The translations under genes and the position numbers were made by a program. A stretch of 64,000 nt of DNA from Cognatundibacterium crateris (lineage in GTDB: Bacteria > Pseudomonadota > Gammaproteobacteria > Burkholderiales > Burkholderiaceae_D), in the NCBI RefSeq assembly GCF_010078235.1, contig NZ_JAABOS010000002.1, positions 1-64,000 on the forward strand, written 5' to 3'. The notes beneath the pieces are model-generated. The model was not told the DNA's origin and made no database searches. It was given only the letters and a program-made list of their open reading frames with translations. Positions 52,272-62,291 of the stretch are shown here, one piece after another (position 1 is the stretch's first letter; the number at the start of each line of letters is the position of its first letter).

Positions 52272-54682
52272 TCAGCAATGAGTATAAAAAATTGCAGATA
52301 AAGAAAATTGCATTCCGTGAGTGGCTGATACTCAGTATCCTGCTGCTTGCGCTGACAGCCGCACTCAGCCTGTTCCGGCTGACCGAGCGCATGGATCTGG
52401 TGATGTATGACCGCATCATGCAGATCAATACCCAGCCAGCGCGGGACGACATCCTGATTGTTGCCATCGACGACTACAGTCTGGCAGAGCTGGGGCGCTG
52501 GCCATGGCCGCGTACCTACCACGCCCAACTGCTGAGCCAGATCAACGCTGCTAAACCGGCAGCGGTAGGACTGGACATCTTATTTACCGAAGCTGAAGCT
52601 GTCACCGACACCCAGCAAGCCAGCGGTGACCAGCAACTGGCTGATGCGATTCAACAGAGCAATAAGGTCGTATTGCCACTGGTGTCTGAGAGTGCGGGCA
52701 AAGGCCTGACTACGGCCAAACCGGTGTCTATTCTGGCCAACGCAGCCCGTCAACTCAGTCACATCCATCTGGAGCTGGATAAAGACGGTATCGCTCGCAG
52801 TGTCTTCCTGCGTGAAGGTATGCAAGGTGAATGGTGGCCTCACTTTGCGCTCGCGATGAAAGACGTCGGGCAGAATATCGCGCCCGGCACAGAAAAGTAT
52901 TTACCCGGCGTACAGCTGTCAGCGTCGCTCAGAAAAGCAGAGCGGTCAGAAAACAGCTGGCAACGTGATTTCCAGATGCATATTCCGTTTGCTGGCAGTA
53001 GCGGTCATTTCCAGTCTGTGCCCTATGTCTCGGTATTGCGCGGCGAAGTTCCTGCCAGTTTATTACAAGGCAAATACATCATTGTTGGCCCTATGGCAAT
53101 CGGGATGGCAGACTCTTACCCAACCCCGGTGACCGGTAATGAAGGCGTCATCTCAGGTGTGGAAATCAATGCCAATATTCTCGCAAGTTTGCTCAATGAA
53201 AAAGCAATACAGTTTGCACTACCGTGGCAAATAGCTATATGGAACGTCCTTGTTCTGATTCTGGCGCTCATCGCCTATCAGTTCCTGTCACCGCGCAAAG
53301 CGCTGATCTCCACGATAGCCATGATACTGTTCTGCCTCGCTGGCAGTCTGGCATTGATGCGCTGGCAGGCTTACTGGGTGCCAATGTCGCCAGCTGTTAT
53401 TGCACTCTTGCTGGCTTACCCACTCTGGAGCTGGCGTCGGCTGGAAGCGGCCATTAAGTATCTGGCAGCGGAATTCACTTTGCTGGAGCAAGAACCACAT
53501 CTGTTACCAGAATTTACTGACGACGAGGAAAGCCACGCCATCAATCTGACCGACACGCTGGAAAAAAGCATACAGGATGTGCATCTGGCTGCGAACCGGG
53601 TGCGCGATCTGCGCCAGTTCATCAGCGATAGCCTGGCCAGTTTGCCTGATGCGACCCTGGTCACCACAACAGATGGCAATGTGCTGTTATCCAATCAGGC
53701 TGCACGTGCTTATTTTGCGGGCATCGGTCAGCCTAAAGTGAATGACGCTCTGGTGCCCTATCTGTTTGCCAATATGTCAGCACCGGCTAATTTTGACCAT
53801 ACGGATGGCCGCAACTTCAGTTGGTGGGATATCCTGGATATCAAACTGACCAAAATCATGTCACAAGGCTTTGAAGTGCGTGACCCGCGTGGACAAGATC
53901 TGCTGATCAAAAGCGCTCCTGCCTACAACGCTGATAAACATTTAGTGGGCTGGATCGTCAGCATGGTGAATATCACGGCGATCCGCGCCGCTGAACGCAG
54001 CCGCGACGAAACCCTGCACTTCATCTCGCACGATATGCGCTCACCACAAGCCTCGATATTGGCTTTACTGGAAATGCAAAAAGAGCCGCAAACGGCACTG
54101 CCAACCGAAGAATTCATGTCGCGCATAGAAAAAGCATCCAGAATCACCCTGGGTCTGGCCGATAATTTTGTACAACTGGCACGTGCAGAATCGCAGGACT
54201 ATCGCTACGAAGAAGTGGATTTTCAGGACGTATTACTGGATGCCACAGAAGAAATGTGGTCGCTGTCCCGCAGTAAAAACATTCGTTTCAAAATGCAAAT
54301 CCCGGAACAGGAATATCTGGTTCGTATTGACCGTGCCCTGATGACACGCGTACTGACCAACCTGATATCGAATGCGATCAAATACAGTCCGCGTGATACA
54401 ACCATCAACTGCAGCCTTAAGCTGGAGCGAAATCTGGCGGACGTGAGCATCATTTGCAGTATCCAAGACCAGGGTTATGGAATTGCACGCTCGGAGCAAA
54501 GCAAGCTGTTCCAGCGCTTTCAACGCTTCAAAGCGAATGATCAGCCGAAAAATGATGGCGTCGGTCTGGGGATGGTATTTGTCAAAGCGGTATTGGACAG
54601 GCACTATGCCAGCATCGACTTTGTCAGCGCCCCCAATGAGGGAACGACTTTCCACATCCGCATACCCGGGATCATAGTTTGA
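52268..54682 (+). CDS. CHASE2-domain sensor histidine kinase
   Basis: An 804-residue hybrid of sensing and kinase parts. One N-terminal helix (about 17-33) is followed by the CHASE2 periplasmic sensor (about 35-320) and three membrane helices (about 325-395). A coiled linker and a PAS-like region (about 455-570) come next, then HisKA with phospho-His in HFISHDMRSPQAS. The ATPase domain has N-box LISNAIKYS, DQGYGIA and GVGLGMVFVKAV. Translation starts at a TTG overlapping the FecR stop, an ATG being absent in frame nearby. It likely senses through CHASE2 and the FecR partner and phosphorylates the upstream regulator. Confidence 0.9.
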   Translation: MISNEYKKLQIKKIAFREWLILSILLLALTAALSLFRLTERMDLVMYDRIMQINTQPARDDILIVAIDDYSLAELGRWPWPRTYHAQLLSQINAAKPAAVGLDILFTEAEAVTDTQQASGDQQLADAIQQSNKVVLPLVSESAGKGLTTAKPVSILANAARQLSHIHLELDKDGIARSVFLREGMQGEWWPHFALAMKDVGQNIAPGTEKYLPGVQLSASLRKAERSENSWQRDFQMHIPFAGSSGHFQSVPYVSVLRGEVPASLLQGKYIIVGPMAIGMADSYPTPVTGNEGVISGVEINANILASLLNEKAIQFALPWQIAIWNVLVLILALIAYQFLSPRKALISTIAMILFCLAGSLALMRWQAYWVPMSPAVIALLLAYPLWSWRRLEAAIKYLAAEFTLLEQEPHLLPEFTDDEESHAINLTDTLEKSIQDVHLAANRVRDLRQFISDSLASLPDATLVTTTDGNVLLSNQAARAYFAGIGQPKVNDALVPYLFANMSAPANFDHTDGRNFSWWDILDIKLTKIMSQGFEVRDPRGQDLLIKSAPAYNADKHLVGWIVSMVNITAIRAAERSRDETLHFISHDMRSPQASILALLEMQKEPQTALPTEEFMSRIEKASRITLGLADNFVQLARAESQDYRYEEVDFQDVLLDATEEMWSLSRSKNIRFKMQIPEQEYLVRIDRALMTRVLTNLISNAIKYSPRDTTINCSLKLERNLADVSIICSIQDQGYGIARSEQSKLFQRFQRFKANDQPKNDGVGLGMVFVKAVLDRHYASIDFVSAPNEGTTFHIRIPGIIV

Positions 54683-54758
54683 GGCAGATCAACTGGTGTA
54701 AAGCCGGAAAACTACGGAGCGAAGCGCTATAATGACGACTTCTTCCGGAAAATTAGCC

Positions 54759-56045
54759 ATGCAACTGTCTGCTGTCGGTCTTAATCATACGACTGCGCCC
54801 CTGTCACTGCGCGAAAAAGTCGCCTTTGCTCCTGATCAGATTGGTCAGGCAGTAGTGGCTGCGCGCGCGTGGTTTGGCTCGCGGCAGATTCAGCATCCGA
54901 CGGGCACGACAGAAGCTGCGATCTTATCAACCTGCAATCGCACAGAACTGTACGCAGCCTGCGCCGGTCTCGACAACCCGGTCGACGTCACGGCACGCTT
55001 CCTGGCTGACTTCCACCATTTACCCTACGCGGATTTGCGTCCGCATCTATACACTCTGCCGCAAGACAATGCAGTGCGGCACGCTTTCCGCGTCGCATCC
55101 GGACTCGATTCCATGGTACTCGGCGAGCCGCAGATCCTGGGGCAAATGAAAGATGCGGTACGTCAGGCCGAAGCAGCTGGCGGTCTCGGCACCTATCTGC
55201 ACCAGATGTTCCAGCGTACTTTCGCGGTTGCCAAGGAAGTGCGCAGCACGACAGAAATCGGTGCGCACAGCGTATCGATGGCGGCAGCGGCAGTCAGGCT
55301 GTCACAAAGAATTTTCGATAAGATTTCAGATCAGCATGTGCTGTTCATCGGTGCCGGTGAAATGATAGAGCTGTGCACTACCCATTTCGCTGCGCAAAAT
55401 CCTAAGTCACTGACTATCGCTAATCGCACGCTGGAACGCGGTGAAGCACTGGCCCATCGTTTCAATGGCAAGGCGATCCGCCTGGCTGATTTACCGCAGC
55501 AATTAGCGCAATTCGACATCATCGTCTCCTGTACCGCATCCTCCTTACCGATTATCGGTCTGGGACTGGTCGAGCGCGTGGTCAAAGCGCGTAAGCACCG
55601 TCCGGTGTTTATGGTCGATCTGGCGGTACCACGTGATATTGAGCCTGAAGTCGCTCAGCTCGACGATGTGTTTTTATATACCGTCGATGACCTCGGCAGC
55701 GTAGTCCAAAGCGGCATAGAAAACCGTCAGGCTGCCGTCGCCCAGGCAGAAGCCATCATCGAAACCCGCGTGCAATCGTTTATGCACTGGATAGATGGCC
55801 GCGCCGTAGTGCCTGTGATTCAGGATCTGCATGAAAGCAGCGAACAGTTACGCCTCGCAGAACTCGAACGTGCGCGTAAAATGCTGGCGCGTGGTGAAGA
55901 TATCGATCTGGTGCTGGAAGCCTTATCAAAGGGCCTCACCGCCAAATTCCTGCATGGCCCGCAACAGGCGCTGCACCAGGCCAGCGGCGACGAACGCGCG
56001 CGCCTGGCCAGTCTGCTGCCTCAGTTATTCCGTACTAAACGTTAG
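54759..56045 (+). CDS. hemA: glutamyl-tRNA reductase
   Basis: A 428-residue enzyme that reduces Glu-tRNA to glutamate-1-semialdehyde, the first step of tetrapyrrole synthesis. The catalytic Cys59 lies in [23 protein letters not shown] and the NADPH-binding loop [10 protein letters not shown] follow. The C-terminal dimerisation helix is complete. I chose the ATG at 54759; an ATG at 54732 would add nine residues, and a TATAAT sits across that upstream start, which suggests it lies in the promoter. Confidence 0.95.
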   Translation: MQLSAVGLNHTTAPLSLREKVAFAPDQIGQAVVAARAWFGSRQIQHPTGTTEAAILSTCNRTELYAACAGLDNPVDVTARFLADFHHLPYADLRPHLYTLPQDNAVRHAFRVASGLDSMVLGEPQILGQMKDAVRQAEAAGGLGTYLHQMFQRTFAVAKEVRSTTEIGAHSVSMAAAAVRLSQRIFDKISDQHVLFIGAGEMIELCTTHFAAQNPKSLTIANRTLERGEALAHRFNGKAIRLADLPQQLAQFDIIVSCTASSLPIIGLGLVERVVKARKHRPVFMVDLAVPRDIEPEVAQLDDVFLYTVDDLGSVVQSGIENRQAAVAQAEAIIETRVQSFMHWIDGRAVVPVIQDLHESSEQLRLAELERARKMLARGEDIDLVLEALSKGLTAKFLHGPQQALHQASGDERARLASLLPQLFRTKR

Positions 56046-56128
56046 TGCACTTTCTTCTGGTCAGCCGCCTTGGGCTGACTACTCTCAGGCCACACGGCCA
56101 TGTCTCTGTTTTTTTATCTGCCCTGCCT

Positions 56129-57208
56129 ATGAAACCCTCTATGCTCGCCAAGCTGGATCAGCTGGCTGAACGCCTCGATGAAGTCGGTCACCTGCTGATG
56201 CAGGAAGGCGCAACCAATGATATGGATAATTACCGCAAGCTCAATCGTGAACATGCGGAACTGGACCCTCTGGTTGCTTTGTACAAAAACTATCAGCAAG
56301 CGCAATCCGACATCCTGGAGGCGCAGGACATGCTGAATGATCCGGACATGAAGGCATTTGCACAGGAAGAAATCGAAAGCGCAAAGCAGACCATGCTGAC
56401 GCTGGAAGATGATCTGCAAAAAATGCTGCTGCCTAAAGATCCGAATGATGAGCGCAACATCCTGCTTGAAATTCGCGCCGGTACCGGCGGTGACGAAGCA
56501 GCCCTGTTTGCCGGTGATCTGCTGCGCATGTACACCCGCTTTGCTGAGCGCAATCGCTGGCAGGTAGAGATGATGTCGGAGTCGGCTTCTGAACTCGGTG
56601 GTTATAAAGAGGTGATTGTGCGTATCGCCGGTTTCGGCGCTTACTCCAGACTGAAATTCGAGTCTGGCGGTCATCGCGTACAAAGGGTGCCGGCGACCGA
56701 AACCCAGGGCCGGATACATACCTCGGCCTGTACCGTCGCCGTAATGCCGGAAGCGGATGAAGTGGCTGACGTGGTCATCAATAATGCCGACCTGCGTATC
56801 GATACCTTCCGCGCCAGCGGTGCCGGTGGTCAGCATATCAATAAGACCGATTCTGCAGTGCGTCTGACCCACTTACCGACCGGGATCGTGGTGGAATGTC
56901 AGGATGGCCGCAGCCAGCATCAGAATAAGGCCCAGGCTATGCGCGTGCTGGCCACTCGCATCATGGATATCCAGCTGCGGGAAAAACAAGCGAAAGAGGC
57001 AGCAACCCGTAAGAGCCTGATTGGTTCCGGCGACCGCAGTGAACGCATACGCACTTACAACTATCCGCAAGGCCGCATGACGGATCACCGCATCAACCTG
57101 ACCTTGTATAAACTGGATTTCATCATGGATGGTGATCTGGAAGAACTTAGCAATGCGCTGATCGCAGAACATCAGGCTGAATTGCTGGCGGAACTAGGCG
57201 ACGATTAA
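56129..57208 (+). CDS. prfA: peptide chain release factor 1
   Basis: A 359-residue RF1 that reads UAA and UAG. The PxT codon-recognition tripeptide is in [10 protein letters not shown], and the GGQ hydrolysis motif is in [18 protein letters not shown]. The start at 56129 gives the family-typical [16 protein letters not shown]. The gene lies between hemA and dsbB-prmC, the usual order except for dsbB. Confidence 0.97.
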   Translation: MKPSMLAKLDQLAERLDEVGHLLMQEGATNDMDNYRKLNREHAELDPLVALYKNYQQAQSDILEAQDMLNDPDMKAFAQEEIESAKQTMLTLEDDLQKMLLPKDPNDERNILLEIRAGTGGDEAALFAGDLLRMYTRFAERNRWQVEMMSESASELGGYKEVIVRIAGFGAYSRLKFESGGHRVQRVPATETQGRIHTSACTVAVMPEADEVADVVINNADLRIDTFRASGAGGQHINKTDSAVRLTHLPTGIVVECQDGRSQHQNKAQAMRVLATRIMDIQLREKQAKEAATRKSLIGSGDRSERIRTYNYPQGRMTDHRINLTLYKLDFIMDGDLEELSNALIAEHQAELLAELGDD

Positions 57209-57348
57209 GTCGTCCAAGGACTGACTGCCACGCAAGGCGAGTCACGATCTGTACCACAGACACTACTCGTGCCAACTTACATCGCTTTATCACGCTGACA
57301 GAAAAAACGTGTAAGCTGGCATCCGCTTTCATTTTCCGGATGATTTTC

Positions 57349-57849
57349 ATGCGTTCTAGCAAATTCGTATTACTGGCTGTGGCGGCAAGCTGCCTGGCTG
57401 TTCTGGCAGCGGCTATGTATCTGCAGCTGGTCAAAGACATGTTGCCCTGTCCTCTGTGTGTGTTGCAACGTTATGCTTTCCTGGGCATAGGACTGTTTGC
57501 ATTGCTGGCTGCGCTACTGCCAGAAAGAGCCAGGCGAGTAACGGCGGGTTTGTCATTTGCTTCGGCACTCGCAGGAATTGGCGTCGCTGGCAAGCATCTG
57601 TATGTGCTGGCGAATCCTCAACTGTCCTGTGGTATCGATCCGCTGGAAACCGGCTTGAATAAAATTTTCTTATCGGTCTGGTGGCCGGACTTCTTCCGCG
57701 CCGATGGCTTATGCGATACCCCGTATGAACCGATACTGGGCTTGTCTATTCCGGGCTGGGCTATGGTCTGGTTCCTGATCTGCGCCATCGCCACTGCCAG
57801 CGTTATGCTACAACGCAAACGTAGCAGTATGTTTGGAGAGCGCCGCTGA
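57349..57849 (+). CDS. dsbB: disulfide bond formation protein DsbB
   Basis: A 166-residue inner-membrane protein with four helices that reoxidises DsbA and passes electrons to quinone. The two redox pairs are visible: Cys34-Pro-Leu-Cys37 and Cys94/Cys122 in periplasmic loops. The ATG at 57349 has GGATGA upstream. Its stop overlaps the prmC start (TGATG), so it is inserted into, and translationally linked with, the prfA-prmC unit. Confidence 0.92.
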   Translation: MRSSKFVLLAVAASCLAVLAAAMYLQLVKDMLPCPLCVLQRYAFLGIGLFALLAALLPERARRVTAGLSFASALAGIGVAGKHLYVLANPQLSCGIDPLETGLNKIFLSVWWPDFFRADGLCDTPYEPILGLSIPGWAMVWFLICAIATASVMLQRKRSSMFGERR

Positions 57850-58700
57850 TGCAGGCCTGGCAGCAAGAGGGCCTGAGCCTCGCAGATTATGAGCGCTTAG
57901 TACCGCTGGATAAGCTGGAGCTCCGCATGTTACTGATGCATGCGACTGGCAAGAGCCGTATCCAGCTAATCACCCATTCCGATCAGTCCCTGACAACGGC
58001 AGTCAGAGAGCATTTGCTGAGTCTGATCAGTCGCCGTCTGACGGGTGAGCCTGTCGCTTACATCCTTGGTGAACGTGAATTCTTTGGCCTGTCTTTTGTG
58101 ACTTCACCCGCTGTGCTGATACCACGCGCCGATACCGAGCTGCTGGTGGAACTGGCCTTGCAGCATGCACCGCCTAACAGCCGCTTACTGGACATGGGTA
58201 CCGGTTCGGGTGCGATTGCAATCAGCATCGCACATGAACGTGAAGATCTGGCCGTCAGTGCACTCGACATCAGTGCTGACGCGCTCGCAATCGCAACTCA
58301 AAATGCAGCCCGCTTATTACCCACAAATCGTCAGCAGCCATTTCAGCTATTGCAGAGTGACTGGTTCGCAGCGCTGGGACCACAAGGATTCAATACCATC
58401 GTCAGCAACCCGCCATATATCGAACAGCACGATCCACATTTATCGCAAGGTGACCTGCGTTTTGAGCCGCTGTCTGCGCTGACCGATCATGCGGATGGAC
58501 TCAGTGCTTACCGTCATATCGTCAGCACAGCGAAACAATATTTGTCAGCAGATGGCTGGCTGCTGATGGAACATGGCTATGATCAGGCGGAAGCTGTGCG
58601 TGCGCTACTGCTGCGGCATCAATACACAGAAGTACAAAGCTGGCGCGATCTGGCTGGTATAGAGCGCGTCAGCGGCGGCAAACTTCAGACAGAGGCCTGA
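57849..58700 (+). CDS. prmC: release factor glutamine methyltransferase PrmC
   Basis: A 283-residue SAM-dependent methyltransferase that modifies the Gln of the GGQ motif in RF1/RF2. It has the SAM-binding motif LDMGTGSGAIAISIA (about 114-128) and the substrate-binding NPPY (187-190), with an N-terminal helical domain. Its target prfA is two genes upstream; dsbB intervenes. Confidence 0.95.
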   Translation: MQAWQQEGLSLADYERLVPLDKLELRMLLMHATGKSRIQLITHSDQSLTTAVREHLLSLISRRLTGEPVAYILGEREFFGLSFVTSPAVLIPRADTELLVELALQHAPPNSRLLDMGTGSGAIAISIAHEREDLAVSALDISADALAIATQNAARLLPTNRQQPFQLLQSDWFAALGPQGFNTIVSNPPYIEQHDPHLSQGDLRFEPLSALTDHADGLSAYRHIVSTAKQYLSADGWLLMEHGYDQAEAVRALLLRHQYTEVQSWRDLAGIERVSGGKLQTEA

Positions 58701-58702
58701 AG

Positions 58703-59119
58703 ATGGAATGCTCAGATGATCTGCAACGCATGGATATCGCTATGATCCATCGTTTTTTGTCTGAAGAATCAAGCTGGGCTAAGGGCATTCCGCTGGATAC
58801 CGTTAAACGTGGTATGGAACATTCGCTATGCTTTGGCGGCTGGTCAGATGGGCGGCAAATTGCGTTTGCACGCGTGATTACTGACCATGCGAGTTTTGCG
58901 TATCTGCTGGATGTGTTTGTGCTGCCTGAATTTCAAGGTCGTGGCTACAGCAAACAATTGCTGGAATTTGTGTTGCGCCATCCTGCCCTGCAAGGCTTAC
59001 GGCGCTTTGTTCTGGTCAGCAGCAATGCACGCGGCCTGTATCAGCAATTCGGTTTCCAGGCATTAGGCAAACCTGAGACCTATATGGAAATCCATCGCCC
59101 TGCGCTCTACCAGCCCTGA
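58703..59119 (+). CDS. GNAT-family N-acetyltransferase
   Basis: A 138-residue acetyltransferase of the GNAT fold. The acetyl-CoA loop is LPEFQGRGYSKQLLEF (about 73-88), and YLLDVFVLP is the preceding strand. NARGLYQQFGFQ is the late motif. The substrate is unknown. It starts two bases after prmC and is likely co-transcribed. Confidence 0.85.
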   Translation: MECSDDLQRMDIAMIHRFLSEESSWAKGIPLDTVKRGMEHSLCFGGWSDGRQIAFARVITDHASFAYLLDVFVLPEFQGRGYSKQLLEFVLRHPALQGLRRFVLVSSNARGLYQQFGFQALGKPETYMEIHRPALYQP

Positions 59120-59151
59120 GCGATTTTGCTGGCACACAGCCAGACCTGCGC

Positions 59152-59688
59152 TTACTTCACCTGCTGTTTATTGAGTTTGCGTGCCAGTGTTCTGCGATGC
59201 ATACCAAGACGGCGTGCGGCTTCAGAAATATTGAACTCGGCTTCCACCAACACCTCATGGATGCGCTCCCATTCCAGCGTTTTAATCGAGGTTGAGCGAT
59301 TGCTTAATTCAGGCTCAGCCACACCCGCCACATGACCGAAGGCCGCTTCAATATCATCGGTATTGGAAGGTTTAGCCAGATACTGACAAGCCCCCAGCTT
59401 TACGGCTTCAACCGCGGTAGCGATACTCGCAAAGCCAGTCAGCACCACGATCAGCATGGCCTCGTCATGCTTATGCAGCATCTGTACGCAGGCCAGCCCA
59501 GAAGCATTGCCATTGAGCTTTAAGTCCACCACCGCATAGCGCGGGCTATGCTGAGTCAGCAGTACAGACACCTGCTCCAGACTGTCCGCATGCAAAACGG
59601 TATAGCCGCGCCGTTCAAACGAGCGCACCAGTGTGCGCGCAAATGCAGTATCGTCTTCCACGATCAGCAACAGACGATTCTCTGACAT
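59152..59688 (-). CDS. regA: RegA/PrrA/ActR-type response regulator
   Basis: A 178-residue redox response regulator. The receiver has Asp12-Asp13 and phospho-acceptor Asp55 (YAVVDLKLNG). A short linker leads to a Fis-type helix-turn-helix (VEAEFNISEAARRLGMHRRTLARKL). RegA proteins control respiratory and energy genes according to quinone redox state. Partner regB lies directly upstream, behind the cytochrome bo3-type oxidase genes, a likely target. Confidence 0.9.
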   Translation of the reverse strand: MSENRLLLIVEDDTAFARTLVRSFERRGYTVLHADSLEQVSVLLTQHSPRYAVVDLKLNGNASGLACVQMLHKHDEAMLIVVLTGFASIATAVEAVKLGACQYLAKPSNTDDIEAAFGHVAGVAEPELSNRSTSIKTLEWERIHEVLVEAEFNISEAARRLGMHRRTLARKLNKQQVK

Positions 59689-59701
59689 AGGTGATTACCT
59701 C

Positions 59702-61018
59702 TTAAAGCTTCAGTGCAGAAATAGGCAGAGTGACTTCAACAGCAGCCCCACCTTCGAGACGGTTTCTGGCTGATACCGTCCCACCCAGCTTACGTACAAC
59801 ATTCACCACAAAGAACAGACCCAGTCCGCTGCCGGCGCGGCCCTTGGTCGATTGATAGGGCTGCCCCAGCTTGTCCAGAATATGCGGCTGGAAGCCCGGC
59901 CCGCGATCTGTAACCAACAAAGTCAGCACTTCCTCCTGACGCTGCACATCGAGTGCCAGCCAATGTGGTGATGCTTCAAGCGCATTATCTAACACATTGC
60001 ATATCATCTGCTTGAGTGCCACATCAAACACCACCGGAATATCATGTGGATTGCTGTTTCTGTACTCGAAAACCTGCAAAATGCGGGTGGCACGGAAGTC
60101 TTCGGCCAGATCGTTCAGAAAAGTATTGATGGTTGTTTTAACGGAGGACTCGCCCCTGGCTTCACCAGCCGACAATAAGATACTGCTGACGATGCTCTTA
60201 CAACGCTGTAACTGGCGCTGCATTTCAGTCAGCTCTTCGGTCAACTCTGCATCCTGAGTGAATTGCGGCATACGGCGCCAGTCGCCCAAAATTACCGACA
60301 AGGTGGCCAGCGGCGTACCTAGTTCATGCGCAGCACCGGATGCCAGCAAACCCATCTTCACGATATGTTCTTCTTCTGCTGCGCGCTTCTGCAAATCGGC
60401 TAACTGCGCATCCCTTTCTTTGAGATTGGAATTAATCCGGGTCAGGAAAAACACCAGCAAGGCCGCATTCAGCAAAAAGCAGATCAGCATGCCATCACGG
60501 TACAGACTGAACAGGCTGTTGACTGAATCCGGCGGCAGTTTCAGCGGCAGAGAAAAACGTGACAAGCCCATCAGGCAAGCTGTACTCAGCGCCACGATGA
60601 GCCAGGTCGACCAGGCTTCCAGCAGCACCGCGCTAAGTATCACCTGCAGCAAAAACAAAAAGGCAAACGGATTTCCAGTGCCGCCGCTCAGATATAGCTG
60701 CGCAGTCAGTGTCGCTACGTCGACCAGTAAAGCCAGCAATAGCTCACGGTTCGAAACACGAACTTCTTCATGCCAGCGTAAATGGCTGCCGATGTTAAAA
60801 GCGATCAGACCTGCCAGCACATACAGCATAGGCAGTATCGGCAAATGGATGCCGAAGCCCAGCGTGACTAAGGCGATGGTAGAGATCTGGCCGAATACCG
60901 CCAGCCAGCGCAAATGGATCAGCTGCAGCATATTTTTATGCCCGGCTGAGTGCTGCAGTTCCTTGACGCCTGAGTCAGGCAAAATCACAAAGGTGGAATG
61001 GTTTTCTGTATCGCGCAT
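59702..61018 (-). CDS. regB: RegB/PrrB/ActS-type redox sensor kinase
   Basis: A 438-residue histidine kinase with about six N-terminal membrane helices. The quinone-binding GGTGNPF motif lies between helices. The H-box is GAAHELGTPLATLSVIL. A conserved redox-active cysteine position follows in QLQRCKSIVSSIL. The N- and G-boxes of the ATPase domain (NVLDNALEASP, GSGLGLFFV) are intact. The ATG at 61018 was preferred over a GTG three codons earlier. It pairs with regA. Confidence 0.9.
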   Translation of the reverse strand: MRDTENHSTFVILPDSGVKELQHSAGHKNMLQLIHLRWLAVFGQISTIALVTLGFGIHLPILPMLYVLAGLIAFNIGSHLRWHEEVRVSNRELLLALLVDVATLTAQLYLSGGTGNPFAFLFLLQVILSAVLLEAWSTWLIVALSTACLMGLSRFSLPLKLPPDSVNSLFSLYRDGMLICFLLNAALLVFFLTRINSNLKERDAQLADLQKRAAEEEHIVKMGLLASGAAHELGTPLATLSVILGDWRRMPQFTQDAELTEELTEMQRQLQRCKSIVSSILLSAGEARGESSVKTTINTFLNDLAEDFRATRILQVFEYRNSNPHDIPVVFDVALKQMICNVLDNALEASPHWLALDVQRQEEVLTLLVTDRGPGFQPHILDKLGQPYQSTKGRAGSGLGLFFVVNVVRKLGGTVSARNRLEGGAAVEVTLPISALKL

Positions 61019-61062
61019 CTGGCTCACTTTCGGTGGATGCGCGCTGAACGCAGCAGACTTGT

Positions 61063-61842
61063 TCAGCGACGCCGGTCAGTACGGCGTACATACCAGTACG
61101 CCAATCCGACCATCAAAGCGAGAGCATACCAAGTCAGCGCATAGACTGCATGATTGTTCTGAAAACGCACTACCGTCAAGCCTGCTACCGGCCCTGCGGC
61201 ATCAGTCTGGCTGGCTGCATCAGCATCGATAAAATACGGTGCCACATCGGTAAGCTGATGTGCGGCGGCCATCGCTGCCACATCGCGCGAAAACCAGCGT
61301 CCGGCCGCTGCATCATTGTGACGCAGGAAGCCGCCACCTGGTTCGGTGACACGCAATAAACCAGTCAGGGTCAGCGTTTCAGAGGAAGGCGCACGTGCCA
61401 GCTCTTGTTTGACGCGCTCCGCAGACGGCAAGAAACCGCGATTGATGAACACCAGACTGCCATCGTTCTGACGCATAGGTGTCAGCAACCAATAGCCGCT
61501 ACCCAGTTCCGTCACAGCCTGCACCATGCTCGACTGCGCATGCAAAAACACACCGCTGACTTTGACATGACGGTATTCATCTCTGGCCACGCTGACTTGC
61601 GGCCAGTCGCTACGGCCCGGCGCCGCTTCCGGCTGAGCGTGTATGCGCTGCTCGACGCGGGCGATCAGATCCAGCTTCCACTGGAGGCGGACCACTTGCC
61701 AGCTACCCAGCGCGCACAGACAAAGAAAAACCACCAGCGCACCGATGGTGAGTAAGCTTCTCACTAAAGGTGAACGCGGGTGGTTATCCTGGTCAGCCGG
61801 AACCGCAGTTCCGGCCGGGGTCTCAACAGGAGACAGACTCAT
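61063..61842 (-). CDS. SURF1-family oxidase assembly protein
   Basis: A 259-residue SURF1 protein with two membrane helices (LLTIGALVVFLCLCALGSWQVVRLQWK near the N-terminus and ALTWYALALMVGLAYWYV near the C-terminus) flanking a periplasmic domain. WQVxRLxWK and VFINRGFLP are family signatures. It helps insert heme into heme-copper oxidase subunit I. Its start overlaps the cyoD stop (ATGA), tying it to the oxidase operon. Confidence 0.92.
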   Translation of the reverse strand: MSLSPVETPAGTAVPADQDNHPRSPLVRSLLTIGALVVFLCLCALGSWQVVRLQWKLDLIARVEQRIHAQPEAAPGRSDWPQVSVARDEYRHVKVSGVFLHAQSSMVQAVTELGSGYWLLTPMRQNDGSLVFINRGFLPSAERVKQELARAPSSETLTLTGLLRVTEPGGGFLRHNDAAAGRWFSRDVAAMAAAHQLTDVAPYFIDADAASQTDAAGPVAGLTVVRFQNNHAVYALTWYALALMVGLAYWYVRRTDRRR

Positions 61843-62291
61843 GGCAGATTGCGTGAGTTCTGTCCATCCTTAGCTGGTGCCAGATTAATCGACTCTGGCT
61901 TGGTTTCATGATTCATGCCAGGCATCATGTTGTGATTCATATGATGCATAACCCACAGCGAACCTGCCAGCATAATCACGACCAGCAAGGTAGTGAAGAT
62001 CAGTGCCAGCATAGACCAGCCACCTTCGGACTTGAAGTTCATGTGCAGGAAGTAAATCATGTGTACCACGATTTGTATCGCTGCGAATACCAGCAATACG
62101 ATACCCATGGTTTTCGAATCAGGAATCACCTTCGCCATCACCAGCCAGAAAGGGATCGCTGTCAGGATCACCGACAGGATGAAACCCAGGGTGTAGTCTT
62201 TCAGGCTGCCGTGGCTGCCGTGATCTTCGTGTCCATGATGACCGTGAGCGTGGTCATCACCGTATGCGGAATGTGTGTGATGTGCGCTCAT
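61839..62291 (-). CDS. cyoD: cytochrome bo-type ubiquinol oxidase subunit IV
   Basis: A 150-residue subunit IV. An unusual histidine-rich N-terminus ([20 protein letters not shown]) is followed by three helices containing [32 protein letters not shown] and [20 protein letters not shown] His/Met-rich tail ([14 protein letters not shown]) follows. Metal binding by these ends is possible. It overlaps cyoC by four bases. Confidence 0.93.
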   Translation of the reverse strand: MSAHHTHSAYGDDHAHGHHGHEDHGSHGSLKDYTLGFILSVILTAIPFWLVMAKVIPDSKTMGIVLLVFAAIQIVVHMIYFLHMNFKSEGGWSMLALIFTTLLVVIMLAGSLWVMHHMNHNMMPGMNHETKPESINLAPAKDGQNSRNLP

